Below, in pieces: positions 7,895 through 16,708 of a DNA stretch of 35,564 bases. Source of the stretch: Salinivirgaceae bacterium (GTDB lineage: Bacteria > Bacteroidota > Bacteroidia > Bacteroidales > SZUA-534); contig JAUXEM010000014.1 in the NCBI GenBank assembly GCA_030620515.1, positions 1 to 35,564 of the forward strand, read 5' to 3'. Position 1 is the first letter of the stretch; every line of letters begins with the position of its first letter. A model generated the notes under the pieces. The model ran no database searches and was not told where the DNA came from. It saw nothing but the letters and a program-made list of their open reading frames with translations. The position numbers and the translations under genes were made by a program.

Positions 7895-9361
7895 TTATCT
7901 TGAATAATTTGGTGCTTCTCTAGTAATAGTCACATCATGAGGATGACCTTCTGCCATTCCTGCATTTGTAATTCTTACAAACTGTGCCTTTTTAAGTTCT
8001 GCCATGCTTGATGATCCACAATACCCCATACCAGCACGTAAACCACCAACCATTTGATATATTACTTCTGACAAGGTGCCTTTGTAAGGTACACGAGCAG
8101 CTATCCCCTCAGGTACTAATTTTTTAATATCGTCTTCTGCATCCTGAAAATAACGATCTTTAGAACCTTGTTGCATAGCTTCTAATGATCCCATTCCACG
8201 GTACGATTTAAATTTTCTTCCCTGATAAATAATTGTTTCACCTGGACTCTCTTCAGTACCAGCGAATAAAGATCCTGCCATTATTGAATCAGCTCCAGCT
8301 GCTAAGCCTTTAACTATATCACCTGAATAACGAATGCCACCATCACCAATTACAGGAACACCTGTTCCTTGTAACGCTTCAGACACCCAACTTATTGCAG
8401 TCAATTGCGGAACACCCACACCTGCCACAATACGTGTGGTACAAATTGAACCCGGCCCAATGCCTACTTTAACTGCATCAGCACCAGCCTCAGCCAATGC
8501 TTTAGCTGCTTCGGCAGTGGCAATATTACCAACAACAAAATCCACTTGTGGAAATAAGCTTTTTGCTTTTTTAAGCATATCAACTACTCCTTGCGAATGA
8601 CCATGAGCTGTGTCAATTACAATAGCATCTACATCTGCTTTTACTAAAGCTTCTATTCTTTCTATTGTGTCGTGCGTAACGCCCACGCCAGCAGCTACTC
8701 TTAACCTACCCTTATCGTCTTTACATGCATTAGGACGGTCTTTCGCTTTTGTTATATCTTTATATGTAATTAAGCCAACAAGTTTATTGTCTTCGTCAAC
8801 AACTGGAAGCTTTTCAATCTTATGCTTTTGTAGAATCTCAGCTGCATGCTCTAAATCAATAGATTGCGGAGTTGTTACAATATTTTCCGATGTCATTATA
8901 TCAGAAATAATTTTATCGCCCGATTCAAATCTCAAATCACGATTAGTAACTATCCCAATAAGTCTATTCTTATTATCAACAACAGGAATACCGCCAATTT
9001 TAAATTCTTTCATTAGCGCTAAAGCATCGCCAGTAGATTTTTCTTTAGTTATAGTTATAGGGTCGATAATCATTCCATTTTCGGCCCTTTTTACCATTTT
9101 AACTTTTTTTGCTTGGTCTTCAATAGACATATTTTTATGAATAACACCTATCCCTCCTTCGCGGGCAATGGAAATTGCCATAGCTGACTCTGTCACGGTA
9201 TCCATTGCTGCAGAAACAATTGGAGTGTTTAAACGAATATTCCTTGAAAATTGCGAAGAAATATCAACATTTCGAGGTAATACATTTGAATATGCAGGTA
9301 CTAAAAAAACATCGTCAAAAGTTAAGCCCTCACCAATAATTTTATCTCTTAATAATGCCAT
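7895..9361 (-). CDS. guaB: Inosine-5'-monophosphate dehydrogenase
   Basis: A 488-residue IMP dehydrogenase, the normal bacterial length. It oxidises IMP to XMP with NAD+, the committing step of guanine nucleotide synthesis, in the cytoplasm. The catalytic TIM barrel starts with [11 protein letters not shown]. Two CBS domains interrupt it at about residues 95-205 (IGGIPVVDN and EKLPVVDED). The catalytic loop GPGSICTTR contains the active-site Cys307, followed by the flap region (KDRYFQ) and the conserved [10 protein letters not shown]. Translation starts at ATG. It is the first gene of a run that continues into periplasmic PPIases, 39 bases away. A near-consensus -7 element (TAATTTG, one base short in the spacer) lies upstream around 9396-9402 on the - strand. 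Confidence 0.98.
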   Translation of the reverse strand: MALLRDKIIGEGLTFDDVFLVPAYSNVLPRNVDISSQFSRNIRLNTPIVSAAMDTVTESAMAISIAREGGIGVIHKNMSIEDQAKKVKMVKRAENGMIIDPITITKEKSTGDALALMKEFKIGGIPVVDNKNRLIGIVTNRDLRFESGDKIISDIMTSENIVTTPQSIDLEHAAEILQKHKIEKLPVVDEDNKLVGLITYKDITKAKDRPNACKDDKGRLRVAAGVGVTHDTIERIEALVKADVDAIVIDTAHGHSQGVVDMLKKAKSLFPQVDFVVGNIATAEAAKALAEAGADAVKVGIGPGSICTTRIVAGVGVPQLTAISWVSEALQGTGVPVIGDGGIRYSGDIVKGLAAGADSIMAGSLFAGTEESPGETIIYQGRKFKSYRGMGSLEAMQQGSKDRYFQDAEDDIKKLVPEGIAARVPYKGTLSEVIYQMVGGLRAGMGYCGSSSMAELKKAQFVRITNAGMAEGHPHDVTITREAPNYSR

Positions 9362-9709
9362 AATATATTGAGTTCTTTATTTTTAAAAATTGTGCCAAAT
9401 TACAAAAAAAATAGCTACGGTAATAAGTAAATATATAAATTTTTATTTTTTTGATTTTAAGTCACTTACGTAGCATATGTTTTATACATAAGCCTAATTC
9501 CAAAAATAGAGTCTTCATTAATCATCAAATTTGTAAAATTAATATGCCAAAAGTAAAAATTATTAACTTACGTTTTGGATATTCTCTAATTAGTTGAAAA
9601 TAAGTGTTGTTTATTTTAATGCTTTGAGTATTTATATTGTATGCGTTTGTATTTTTATCTATTTCTAATTTAATAGTACGTTAAATTTTGAGACTTGCCT
9701 GAAGGTAAA

Positions 9710-9753
9710 CCTTGGCGGCAGACAGGTATGAGCCCGTCCTGTATGCCGCCAGG
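9710..9753. repeat. GC-rich palindromic intergenic repeat, copy 1
   Basis: CCTTGGCGGCAGACAGG (9710-9726) pairs with CCTGTATGCCGCCAGG (9738-9753) around an 11-base loop, with one bulge and one mismatch. The first arm with its flank to 9732 matches 18687-18709 at 22 of 23 bases, so this is a dispersed element. GC-rich palindromes of this kind are common between Bacteroidota genes; their function is unknown to me. Confidence 0.75.
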
Positions 9754-9893
9754 CAGGCTGAACAATTCGGGCAGGTAGTGAGAACAAAAAATAACACGCT
9801 GATAATATGCATGTTAGTCATAGTTTCTGATTTTATACAATACGCTTATTGTCAGCTAGATGCAAAAATTTAACAAACTATTGTAATTTATAC

Positions 9894-9923
9894 TTGATAC
9901 TTTGCACTACATTATTATTTTTG
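9894..9923 (+). promoter_or_regulatory. Bacteroidota-type promoter of recG
   Basis: TTG (9894-9896) and TATTTTTG (9916-9923) match the Bacteroidota sigma-ABfr consensus (TTG, then TAnnTTTG) with a 19-base spacer. The predicted start of transcription falls within about three bases of the recG ATG at 9931. The 11-mer TTTGCACTACA is repeated at 9901-9911 and 9920-9930. Confidence 0.6.
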
Positions 9924-9930
9924 CACTACA

Positions 9931-12036
9931 ATGTCAATATCTCTAAACGAAAATATAACTTATTTAAAGGGTGTAGGTCCACAAAAAGCAGATCTATTAG
10001 CTAGTGAATTAGGAATAAAAACCTACAATGATTTACTGTATTATTTTCCGTATAGATATTTAGATCGTTCAAAATTCTATACAATTAATGAACTAAATGG
10101 CGAAATGAGCCATGTTCAAATAAAAGCAAAAGTAATACATATTGAAACCATTGGCGAAAAACGCAAACAACGTTATGTAGTAACAGTAAACGATGGTACA
10201 GGAACAACAAAATTAGTTTGGTTTAAAGGTATTAAATGGATTAAAGACATTATTAAACCAAATAAGGAATATATATTTTTTGGCAAGCCCACGCTTTTTA
10301 ATCAAACTATCAATTTCACACATCCCGAGATTGATGATGCATCAAAACAGAAGGAAAAACTCAGCTTCAACTTTCAGGCATTTTATAACACATCTGAAAA
10401 AATGAAATCGAGATTCCTAAATTCAAAAGCAATTCATAGCCTTGTTTTAAACTTATTGCCAAAAGTTAAAGACAACATAACAGAAACGCTTCCATCCTAT
10501 TTAATAAAAAAACAAAAACTAATTTATTTAAACGAAGCTATATATAATATACACTTGCCTTTAAGTCAAGATTTATTACAAAAGGCTATTTTTCGTTTAA
10601 AATTTGAAGAGCTATTTTATATTCAACTAAAAATACTACGCTTAAAACAATACCAAAAAGAGAGTGTGAAAGGTTACTTTTTTAAGAAAGTGGGACAGTA
10701 CTTTAATTCCTTTTATAAAAATTGCATTCCTTTTGAACTTACAAATGCTCAAAAAAAGGTATTGCGCGAAATTAGGCTCGACACTAATTCGGGCAAACAA
10801 ATGAACCGCTTATTACAAGGCGATGTTGGCAGCGGAAAAACATTAGTTGCCCTAATGGCAATGCTATTGGCTATTGACAATGGTTTTCAAGCTTGTATAA
10901 TGGCGCCAACGGAGATATTGGCTAATCAGCATTACGAAACCATAAGAGAATTAGTTAAACCCCTAGGCATTTCAGTTGGTATTTTAACAGGATCAACAAA
11001 ACAAAAAGCTAGAAGATTATTGCATACAGATTTACTGGAAAATAAGCTTAATATATTAATAGGTACACATGCTTTAATTGAAGATGCAGTAAAATTTGCA
11101 AAACTAGGCATGGTAGTTATCGATGAACAACATCGATTTGGTGTGGCACAGCGAGCTAAATTGTGGCACAAAAACAAACAGCCACCTCATGTTCTGGTAA
11201 TGACTGCCACACCTATTCCTAGAACATTAGCTATGACTCTATACGGTGATTTAGATGTTTCAGTAATAGATGAATTACCTCCAGGACGAAAAGCAATTCA
11301 AACCTTGCATTACTACGATTCTAAAAGACTTAGGCTTTTTGGATTTATTAAAGAACAAATTAAACTAGGTCGTCAAATATACTTGGTATATCCATTAATA
11401 AAGGAATCGGAAGCCCTAGATTACAAAGACCTTGAGGATGGATTAGAAAGTATATCGAGAGCCTTCCCACCACCTGAATATTCAATTAGTGTAGTACATG
11501 GTAAAATGAAACCAATAGAAAAAGACAAGGCTATGGATTTGTTTGTAAGAAAACAGACCAACATTATGATAGCAACTACGGTAATAGAAGTTGGTGTTAA
11601 TGTTCCAAATGCATCGGTAATGGTTATTGAAAGTGCCGAACGTTTTGGTCTTTCTCAACTACATCAATTAAGAGGTAGAGTTGGGCGTGGTGCTAATCAA
11701 TCGTATTGTATTCTTATGACAGGAAACAAACTTTCATTGCATGGAAGAAAACGTATTGAAACCATGGTAAATACCAACGATGGTTTTGAAATATCGGAAG
11801 TAGATTTAAAACTGCGTGGACCGGGAGACATTGAAGGCACACAGCAAAGTGGCATTCCTTTAGATTTAAAAATAGCAAATTTGGGGAAAGATGCTCAAAT
11901 ACTTAGCTACGCAAGACAAATAGCTGAAAATATTTTGGATAAAGACCCAAAACTAGAAACGCATGAAAATGCAATGCTAAGAAATCAAATGGAAAAAAAA
12001 TGGAAGTATGAATTCAATTGGAGTCAAATTAGCTAG
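9931..12036 (+). CDS. recG: ATP-dependent DNA helicase RecG
   Basis: A 701-residue RecG, the usual length. RecG reverses stalled replication forks and moves Holliday junctions. The N-terminal wedge/OB-fold part begins with the typical YLKGVGPQKADLL (residues 11-23). Walker A is GDVGSGKT (297-304), the DEQH box is at 398-401, and TATPIPRTLAMT motif III and the RGRVGRG motif VI follow. The start at ATG 9931 fits RecG homologues; the next ATG would remove the wedge start. A promoter ends only 7 bases upstream, implying a leaderless or nearly leaderless mRNA. I find no terminator between recG and the rnf operon, so some read-through is possible. Confidence 0.97.
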   Translation: MSISLNENITYLKGVGPQKADLLASELGIKTYNDLLYYFPYRYLDRSKFYTINELNGEMSHVQIKAKVIHIETIGEKRKQRYVVTVNDGTGTTKLVWFKGIKWIKDIIKPNKEYIFFGKPTLFNQTINFTHPEIDDASKQKEKLSFNFQAFYNTSEKMKSRFLNSKAIHSLVLNLLPKVKDNITETLPSYLIKKQKLIYLNEAIYNIHLPLSQDLLQKAIFRLKFEELFYIQLKILRLKQYQKESVKGYFFKKVGQYFNSFYKNCIPFELTNAQKKVLREIRLDTNSGKQMNRLLQGDVGSGKTLVALMAMLLAIDNGFQACIMAPTEILANQHYETIRELVKPLGISVGILTGSTKQKARRLLHTDLLENKLNILIGTHALIEDAVKFAKLGMVVIDEQHRFGVAQRAKLWHKNKQPPHVLVMTATPIPRTLAMTLYGDLDVSVIDELPPGRKAIQTLHYYDSKRLRLFGFIKEQIKLGRQIYLVYPLIKESEALDYKDLEDGLESISRAFPPPEYSISVVHGKMKPIEKDKAMDLFVRKQTNIMIATTVIEVGVNVPNASVMVIESAERFGLSQLHQLRGRVGRGANQSYCILMTGNKLSLHGRKRIETMVNTNDGFEISEVDLKLRGPGDIEGTQQSGIPLDLKIANLGKDAQILSYARQIAENILDKDPKLETHENAMLRNQMEKKWKYEFNWSQIS

Positions 12037-12260
12037 CTTCTTATTTTTAATCATTCTAAACTACGGTGTTTTTATCCAATCCAATCCATGATATTTTACC
12101 ATATTTCTATCTGACAATTGTCATTAAAACAATCAAAAATCATCATAACTAATTAGTATTCTTGCCATTAACAATATGGTTAAGAATTTCTCAAATTTAC
12201 CTTCATTTTACCTATGTTCTAAAAAACAGTTTTGGGGTTTTCAAATACGATGCAAACGTT

Positions 12261-12268
12261 TACTTTTG
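12261..12268 (+). promoter_or_regulatory. Candidate -7 box for the rseC-rnf operon
   Basis: TACTTTTG matches the TAnnTTTG -7 consensus and ends 20 bases before the rseC ATG at 12289. No convincing TTG lies 19-21 bases upstream. Its position inside the longest rseC frame argues for the downstream start. Confidence 0.45.
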
Positions 12269-12288
12269 CTTCAAACAAACAAAATTTG

Positions 12289-12702
12289 ATGAGTTCATCT
12301 ACCATTACGCATCAAGGAATTATAGATTCCATTACAAACAATTTAATTAAAGTTAAAATTGTTAACATGTCGGCTTGTTCAGCCTGCCATGCAAAGGGAG
12401 CATGCAGTGCATCTGATATGGAAGAAAAAATAATTGATGTTACACCAAACGGGGAGAGTTACAAAATAGGCGAACCTGTTACTATTTATTCTAAATTAAC
12501 TACCGGTTTTAAAGCCCTATTTTATGGGTATATATTTCCATTATTAGTTGTACTTTTCATGCTAATACTTTTAACATCTTTATCGGTAAAAGAGACAACA
12601 GCAGGGCTTTTTTCAATTGGTATACTAGCCCCATATTATTTTGGATTATATTTATTCCGGAATAAAATTAAGAAGTCATTTATATTTGAAATATTAAAAT
12701 AA
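12289..12702 (+). CDS. rseC: RseC/MucC family membrane protein
   Basis: A 137-residue protein of the RseC family, which is linked to sigma-E regulation and to reduction of the SoxR iron-sulfur cluster. In Bacteroidota it commonly precedes the rnf genes. The N-terminal part starts THQGIIDSI and carries a cysteine cluster (C30, C33, C39 in SACSACHAKGACSA) that could bind metal or an Fe-S cluster. Two membrane helices follow (about 76-98 and 104-124). The frame is open upstream to a TTG at 12232 and an ATG at 12250. Both are disfavoured because a -7 promoter box sits at 12261-12268 and homologues begin shortly before the HQG motif. rnfB follows after 12 bases. Confidence 0.85.
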   Translation: MSSSTITHQGIIDSITNNLIKVKIVNMSACSACHAKGACSASDMEEKIIDVTPNGESYKIGEPVTIYSKLTTGFKALFYGYIFPLLVVLFMLILLTSLSVKETTAGLFSIGILAPYYFGLYLFRNKIKKSFIFEILK

Positions 12703-12714
12703 ATCAATTTCAAA

Positions 12715-13602
12715 ATGAGTATTACTATTGTTTATACCATTGTTTCATTAGGCGCCTTAGGTCTTTTAGCTGCAATTATTCTATATTTTGTAGCTCAAAA
12801 GTTTAAAGTAATTGAAGATCCACGGATTGATGAAACAGAAGGAATGTTGCCAGGCGCAAACTGTGGTGGTTGCGGTTTCCCCGGGTGTCGAGGCTTTGCT
12901 GAAGCTCTGGTAAAAGCCGATAACATATCAAAATTAAATTGCCCTGTTTCAGATGCAGCAGGCATGGTGGCTATCGCAAACTATTTAGGGCACGAAGCCG
13001 TAAAAGCCACACCCAAAGTAGCAGTTGTAAGATGCAATGGCACTTGCGAGAATCGTCAAAAAACCAACAATTATGATGGAGCAACATTGTGCACAATTGA
13101 ATCGGCATTATACGCAGGTGACACGGGCTGTTCATATGGATGTTTAGGGCATGGCGAATGTGTGGATGCTTGCGCCTTTGATGCCATGTACATGGATGCC
13201 GACACTGGCTTACCTGTTATAATTGAAGATAAATGTGTTGCTTGTGGTGCTTGCGTTGCGGCTTGCCCTAAAGACATAATTGAGCTTAGAAATGCAGGTC
13301 CTAAAAGCCGACGAATATTTGTATCGTGTATAAACGAAGACAAAGGTGGAGTTGCACGCAAAGCATGTAAAGTAGCTTGTATTGGTTGTGGAAAATGTGT
13401 TAAAGTATGCCCATTTGAGGCAATAACACTTGTTAACAATTTGGCATACATTGACTACAACAAGTGTAAGCTTTGTAGAAAATGTGTTCTAGAATGTCCT
13501 ACAGCGGCCATTCATGAATTAAACTTTCCACCCAAAAAAGCACCAGCTCCTAAACCAGAAGTTGTTGCTGAAAATAAGGGTACAGACGAGAAAAAAGCAT
13601 AA
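12715..13602 (+). CDS. rnfB: Electron transport complex subunit RnfB (polyferredoxin)
   Basis: A 295-residue RnfB, the subunit that takes electrons from ferredoxin. One N-terminal membrane helix (about 3-27) is followed by the Fe-S domain with C50, C53, C58 and C76 (CGGCGFPGC). Four ferredoxin-type cysteine sets come next: C139/C143/C149/C153, C174/C177/C180/C184, C222/C225/C228/C232 and C251/C254/C257/C261. The last about 25 residues are Pro/Ala/Lys/Glu-rich, as in other long RnfB proteins. The ATG has no Shine-Dalgarno sequence, unlike several other genes of this operon. The complex couples ferredoxin:NAD+ electron transfer to Na+ or H+ movement; which ion is used here cannot be read from this subunit. 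Confidence 0.97.
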   Translation: MSITIVYTIVSLGALGLLAAIILYFVAQKFKVIEDPRIDETEGMLPGANCGGCGFPGCRGFAEALVKADNISKLNCPVSDAAGMVAIANYLGHEAVKATPKVAVVRCNGTCENRQKTNNYDGATLCTIESALYAGDTGCSYGCLGHGECVDACAFDAMYMDADTGLPVIIEDKCVACGACVAACPKDIIELRNAGPKSRRIFVSCINEDKGGVARKACKVACIGCGKCVKVCPFEAITLVNNLAYIDYNKCKLCRKCVLECPTAAIHELNFPPKKAPAPKPEVVAENKGTDEKKA

Positions 13603-13627
13603 ATTAATATCATAAATTTCTCTAAAA

Positions 13628-13634
13628 AAGGAGG
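13628..13634 (+). promoter_or_regulatory. Strong Shine-Dalgarno site of rnfC
   Basis: AAGGAGG ends 4 bases before the GTG start of rnfC. Such a perfect anti-SD match is unusual for this phylum and supports the GTG as the start. Confidence 0.75.
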
Positions 13635-13638
13635 AAAA

Positions 13639-14970
13639 GTGTTAAAAACATTTAAAAAAGGTGGTGTTCATCCGGCTGAAAATAAACTCTCAGCAAATTC
13701 GGCTATTACAATGGCTGAATTACCAAAAATTGCTACTATCCCATTAGGGCAGCATATTGGTGCACCTGCAACACCCTTAGTAAAAAAAGGCGATGTCGTA
13801 AAAGTTGGTCAAATTGTAGCTCAGAGTAGTGGATTTGTTTCAGCAAATATTCACTCTTCCGTTTCCGGAACTGTGGCAAAAGTTGAAGATACATTAGATT
13901 CAACAGGTTTTAAACGTCCAGCAATAATAATTAATGTAGAAGGCGACGATTGGTTAGAGGAAATTGACCAATCTAAGGATATTAAAAAAGAAATATCACT
14001 TTCGGCAGAAGACATTAAAAAAAGCGTTCAAAATGCTGGTATTGTTGGACTTGGAGGAGCAACATTTCCAACTCATATAAAGCTATCGCCTCCACCTGGA
14101 AAAACTGCCGAAGTGTTAATACTTAATGGCGTTGAGTGCGAACCTTATCTTACCGCTGACCATAGGCTAATGCTTGAAAAAGGCGAAGAGATGGTAATTG
14201 GTACCAAAATATTAATGAAAGCCCTAGGTGTAAACAAAGCTTTTATTGGCATTGAGAACAATAAACCTGACGCCATTAAACACCTTAGCGATATTTGTAA
14301 AAACTATGAAGGAGTAGAAGTAACTCCATTAAAAGTAAAATATCCGCAAGGGGGCGAAAAACAATTAATAAAAGCAGTAATAAACCGCGAAGTACCTTCT
14401 GGTACTCTTCCAATTGAGGTTGGAGCTGTTGTTCATAATGTTGGTACTGCCTTTGCTGTTTACGAAGCTGTACAAAAAAACAAACCACTTATAGAAAGAG
14501 TAGTTACAATTACTGGAAAATCGGTAAAAACTCCTTCTAACTTTATGGTACGTATTGGTACACCAACTATTCAGCTTATTGAAGCCGCCGGTGGTGTTCC
14601 TGATGATACTGGGAAAATGGTTAGCGGTGGTCCAATGATGGGTAAAGCAATCAGTTCAGTTGATGTTCCAATAACTAAAGGATCATCTGGAGTATTAATA
14701 TTCAACAACACAGAAGCAAGACGCCGTGAAGTTGAGCCTTGTATTCGCTGCGGAAAATGTGTATCGGTTTGCCCAATGGGACTTGAACCATATATTTTGA
14801 TGACATTTGCCGAAAAGCAAATGTGGGAAGAAACAGAAACTGAAAGTGCCATGGATTGTATTGAATGTGGCTCTTGTATGTTTACTTGTCCTGCAGATAG
14901 ACCTCTGTTAGATTATATAAGATTAGGAAAAACAACTGTTGGTAAAATAATAAGATCAAGAAATCAATAG
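13639..14970 (+). CDS. rnfC: Electron transport complex subunit RnfC
   Basis: A 443-residue RnfC, the peripheral subunit that binds NAD(H) and FMN. The N-terminus has the family start TFKKGGVHPAENKLSA. The nucleotide-binding glycine-rich segment is GIVGLGGATFPTHIKL (residues 134-149), followed by LNGVECEPYLTADHRL. Two [4Fe-4S] motifs are C368/C371/C374/C378 and C407/C410/C413/C417. Translation begins at GTG, set by a strong Shine-Dalgarno sequence 4 bases away; the first residues match homologues. rnfB ends 36 bases upstream. A 96-base gap then separates rnfC from rnfD. Confidence 0.97.
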   Translation: MLKTFKKGGVHPAENKLSANSAITMAELPKIATIPLGQHIGAPATPLVKKGDVVKVGQIVAQSSGFVSANIHSSVSGTVAKVEDTLDSTGFKRPAIIINVEGDDWLEEIDQSKDIKKEISLSAEDIKKSVQNAGIVGLGGATFPTHIKLSPPPGKTAEVLILNGVECEPYLTADHRLMLEKGEEMVIGTKILMKALGVNKAFIGIENNKPDAIKHLSDICKNYEGVEVTPLKVKYPQGGEKQLIKAVINREVPSGTLPIEVGAVVHNVGTAFAVYEAVQKNKPLIERVVTITGKSVKTPSNFMVRIGTPTIQLIEAAGGVPDDTGKMVSGGPMMGKAISSVDVPITKGSSGVLIFNNTEARRREVEPCIRCGKCVSVCPMGLEPYILMTFAEKQMWEETETESAMDCIECGSCMFTCPADRPLLDYIRLGKTTVGKIIRSRNQ

Positions 14971-15066
14971 CATGCCACTCACGAGGGTAGCGAATAATAA
15001 TATAAAAGCTATTTCTCAAAGAAGGACATATTTGAAAATATGACATATGACTAACATTAAAAATAG

Positions 15067-16071
15067 ATGAATAGATTAATAAACATATCTCCATCGCCCC
15101 ACGTGGCTGGAGAATATTCCGTAAAAAAGATAATGTATGGAGTTGTTTTGGCACTTTTACCTGCCTTAGCTGCTTCTGTATATTTCTTTGGAACAGGCGC
15201 AATTATTGTAACTCTGGTTTCCATAGCCAGCTGTGTTGCATTCGAATACTTAATTCAAAAGTTTATTATTAAAACTACACCTAAAATTTCTGATGGTTCA
15301 GCAATTTTAACCGGCTTACTTTTAGCATTTAATGTTCCAAGTAACTTACCAATATGGATTATTATTATTGGAGCTTTAATTTCCATTGGAGTTGGAAAAA
15401 TGTCGTTTGGAGGTTTAGGGCAGAATCCTTTTAACCCTGCTTTAGTAGGCCGTGTATTTCTTTTAATATCGTTCCCAGTACAAATGACAAGTTGGCCAAA
15501 ACCACTTGGTTTTTTAACAGGCTATACCGATGCTGTAACTGGACCCACGGCTTTAGGAAAATTGAAAGAAGGCATTATGAATGGGGAAACAGTCTCAAAT
15601 ATTATGCAAGATATACCTAGTCATATGGAAGCATTCTACGGACACATGGGAGGAAGTATGGGAGAAATAAGTGCTCTGGCTCTTATTTTAGGTTTCGCAT
15701 TTATGCTTTACAGGAAGATTATCACTTGGCACATTCCAGTTATTTTAGTGGGAACAGTTTTTGCCTTTACAGGAATTTTACATTTTGCAAATCCTGAGCA
15801 ATTCGCTCATCCAGTATTTCACATTTTAACTGGAGGTGTTATGCTAGGCGCTATTTTCATGGCCACCGATATGGTTACATCCCCAATGAATCCGAAGGGA
15901 ATGATAATTTTCGCAGTAGGAATAGGCGTTATAACGGTTCTTATTCGAAGTTTCGGTGCATACCCTGAAGGTATATCATTTGCAATTCTAATTATGAACG
16001 CTTTTGTTCCTATAATTAATAAATACGTGAAACCTTCACGTTTTGGAGAGGAGGTTAAAAATGGCCAATAA
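15067..16071 (+). CDS. rnfD: Electron transport complex subunit RnfD
   Basis: A 334-residue integral membrane subunit homologous to NqrB. It starts ISPSPHVAGEYSVKKIMYGV, as in other RnfD proteins, and has about nine hydrophobic helices. The covalent FMN attachment site is in DAVTGPTALG, with the likely flavinylated Thr161 (T-G-P-T). GLGQNPFNPALVGRVF (residues 116-131) is also conserved. The ATG has no Shine-Dalgarno sequence and follows a 96-base non-coding gap after rnfC, which contains only a small CATATT/AATATG hairpin (15027-15042). Its 3' end overlaps rnfG by 11 bases. Confidence 0.97.
   Translation: MNRLINISPSPHVAGEYSVKKIMYGVVLALLPALAASVYFFGTGAIIVTLVSIASCVAFEYLIQKFIIKTTPKISDGSAILTGLLLAFNVPSNLPIWIIIIGALISIGVGKMSFGGLGQNPFNPALVGRVFLLISFPVQMTSWPKPLGFLTGYTDAVTGPTALGKLKEGIMNGETVSNIMQDIPSHMEAFYGHMGGSMGEISALALILGFAFMLYRKIITWHIPVILVGTVFAFTGILHFANPEQFAHPVFHILTGGVMLGAIFMATDMVTSPMNPKGMIIFAVGIGVITVLIRSFGAYPEGISFAILIMNAFVPIINKYVKPSRFGEEVKNGQ
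16045..16054 (+). promoter_or_regulatory. Strong Shine-Dalgarno site of rnfG
   Basis: GGAGAGGAGG inside the end of rnfD, 6 bases before the ATG at 16061. It decides the rnfG start over the frame's earlier start at 16043. Confidence 0.75.
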
Positions 16072-16708
16072 AAAAGAATCAACATTTATAAATATGGTAG
16101 TAGCATTACTAATTGTAACATTAGTAGCAGCAACAACCTTAGGTTTTGTTTATGAGTTTACAAAAGCACCTATTGCTTTAGCAAAACTCAATAAAAAGTT
16201 AAATGCTATAAAATTAGTAGTTCCTGAGTTTACAAATAACCCTGACTCTATTAAATACGAAATACCTGTTGAGGGTGGGTTACCAGTAATGGCATACCCA
16301 GCATACAACAACGAAGAGTTGGTAGGAACAGCCATTGAAACTTATACCATGAAAGGTTTTAGTGGCTTAATAAAGCTTATGGTAGGTCTTGCACCTGATG
16401 GCACTATTCATAGCGTTTCAGTACTTGAGCATAAAGAAACTCCCGGACTTGGCACACACATGAGTGATGAATGGTACATTAATCAATACAAAGGGAAAAA
16501 CCCAGGTACAGATAATTTAAAAGTCAAAAAAGACATGGGTGAAATTGATGCAATTACTGCTGCAACAATTAGCTCGCGTGCATTTTCTGATGCTGTTCAA
16601 AAAGCTTATGATGCATATGTAAATTATAATATAGAACCTGAATCTGCTGTAGTAGATTCAACCTTAAACACCCAAAAAGAAGGAGGCGAAAATGAGTCAG
16701 CTAACTAA
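16061..16708 (+). CDS. rnfG: Electron transport complex subunit RnfG
   Basis: A 215-residue flavoprotein subunit homologous to NqrC. One N-terminal membrane helix (about 9-31) anchors a periplasmic FMN-binding domain. The covalent FMN site is DAITAATISSRAF, with Thr169 the expected attachment residue; GVSVLEHKETPGLG-like sequence is present as SVSVLEHKETPGLGTH. The frame extends upstream to 16043, but the Shine-Dalgarno sequence at 16045-16054 points to 16061. The gene overlaps rnfD by 11 bases and rnfE by 17, suggesting translational coupling. The C-terminal tail is polar. Confidence 0.96.
   Translation: MANKKESTFINMVVALLIVTLVAATTLGFVYEFTKAPIALAKLNKKLNAIKLVVPEFTNNPDSIKYEIPVEGGLPVMAYPAYNNEELVGTAIETYTMKGFSGLIKLMVGLAPDGTIHSVSVLEHKETPGLGTHMSDEWYINQYKGKNPGTDNLKVKKDMGEIDAITAATISSRAFSDAVQKAYDAYVNYNIEPESAVVDSTLNTQKEGGENESAN
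16680..16686 (+). promoter_or_regulatory. Strong Shine-Dalgarno site of rnfE
   Basis: AAGGAGG within the 3' end of rnfG, 5 bases before the rnfE ATG at 16692. Confidence 0.75.

Larger units (their letters stand above)
9362..9930. other. Divergent guaB/recG spacer
   Basis: A 569-base non-coding stretch that holds both promoters. It also contains a GC-rich palindromic repeat (9710-9753) standing out from AT-rich sequence, and the recG promoter at its right end. I see no ORF with family resemblance and no riboswitch I recognise. Confidence 0.6.

Noticed and set aside
8610-9140. 176-codon frame opposite guaB
   Set aside because: It lies antisense to the well-conserved guaB gene and has the Ser/Ile/Thr-rich composition typical of such shadow frames.
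12112-12123. Perfect 12-base palindrome TGACAATTGTCA upstream of rseC
   Set aside because: Roughly nine such palindromes are expected by chance in a window of this length, and it is about 150 bases from the promoter box.
12232-12288. Longer start of rseC at TTG 12232 or ATG 12250
   Set aside because: A -7 box lies at 12261-12268 and homologues begin near the HQG motif.
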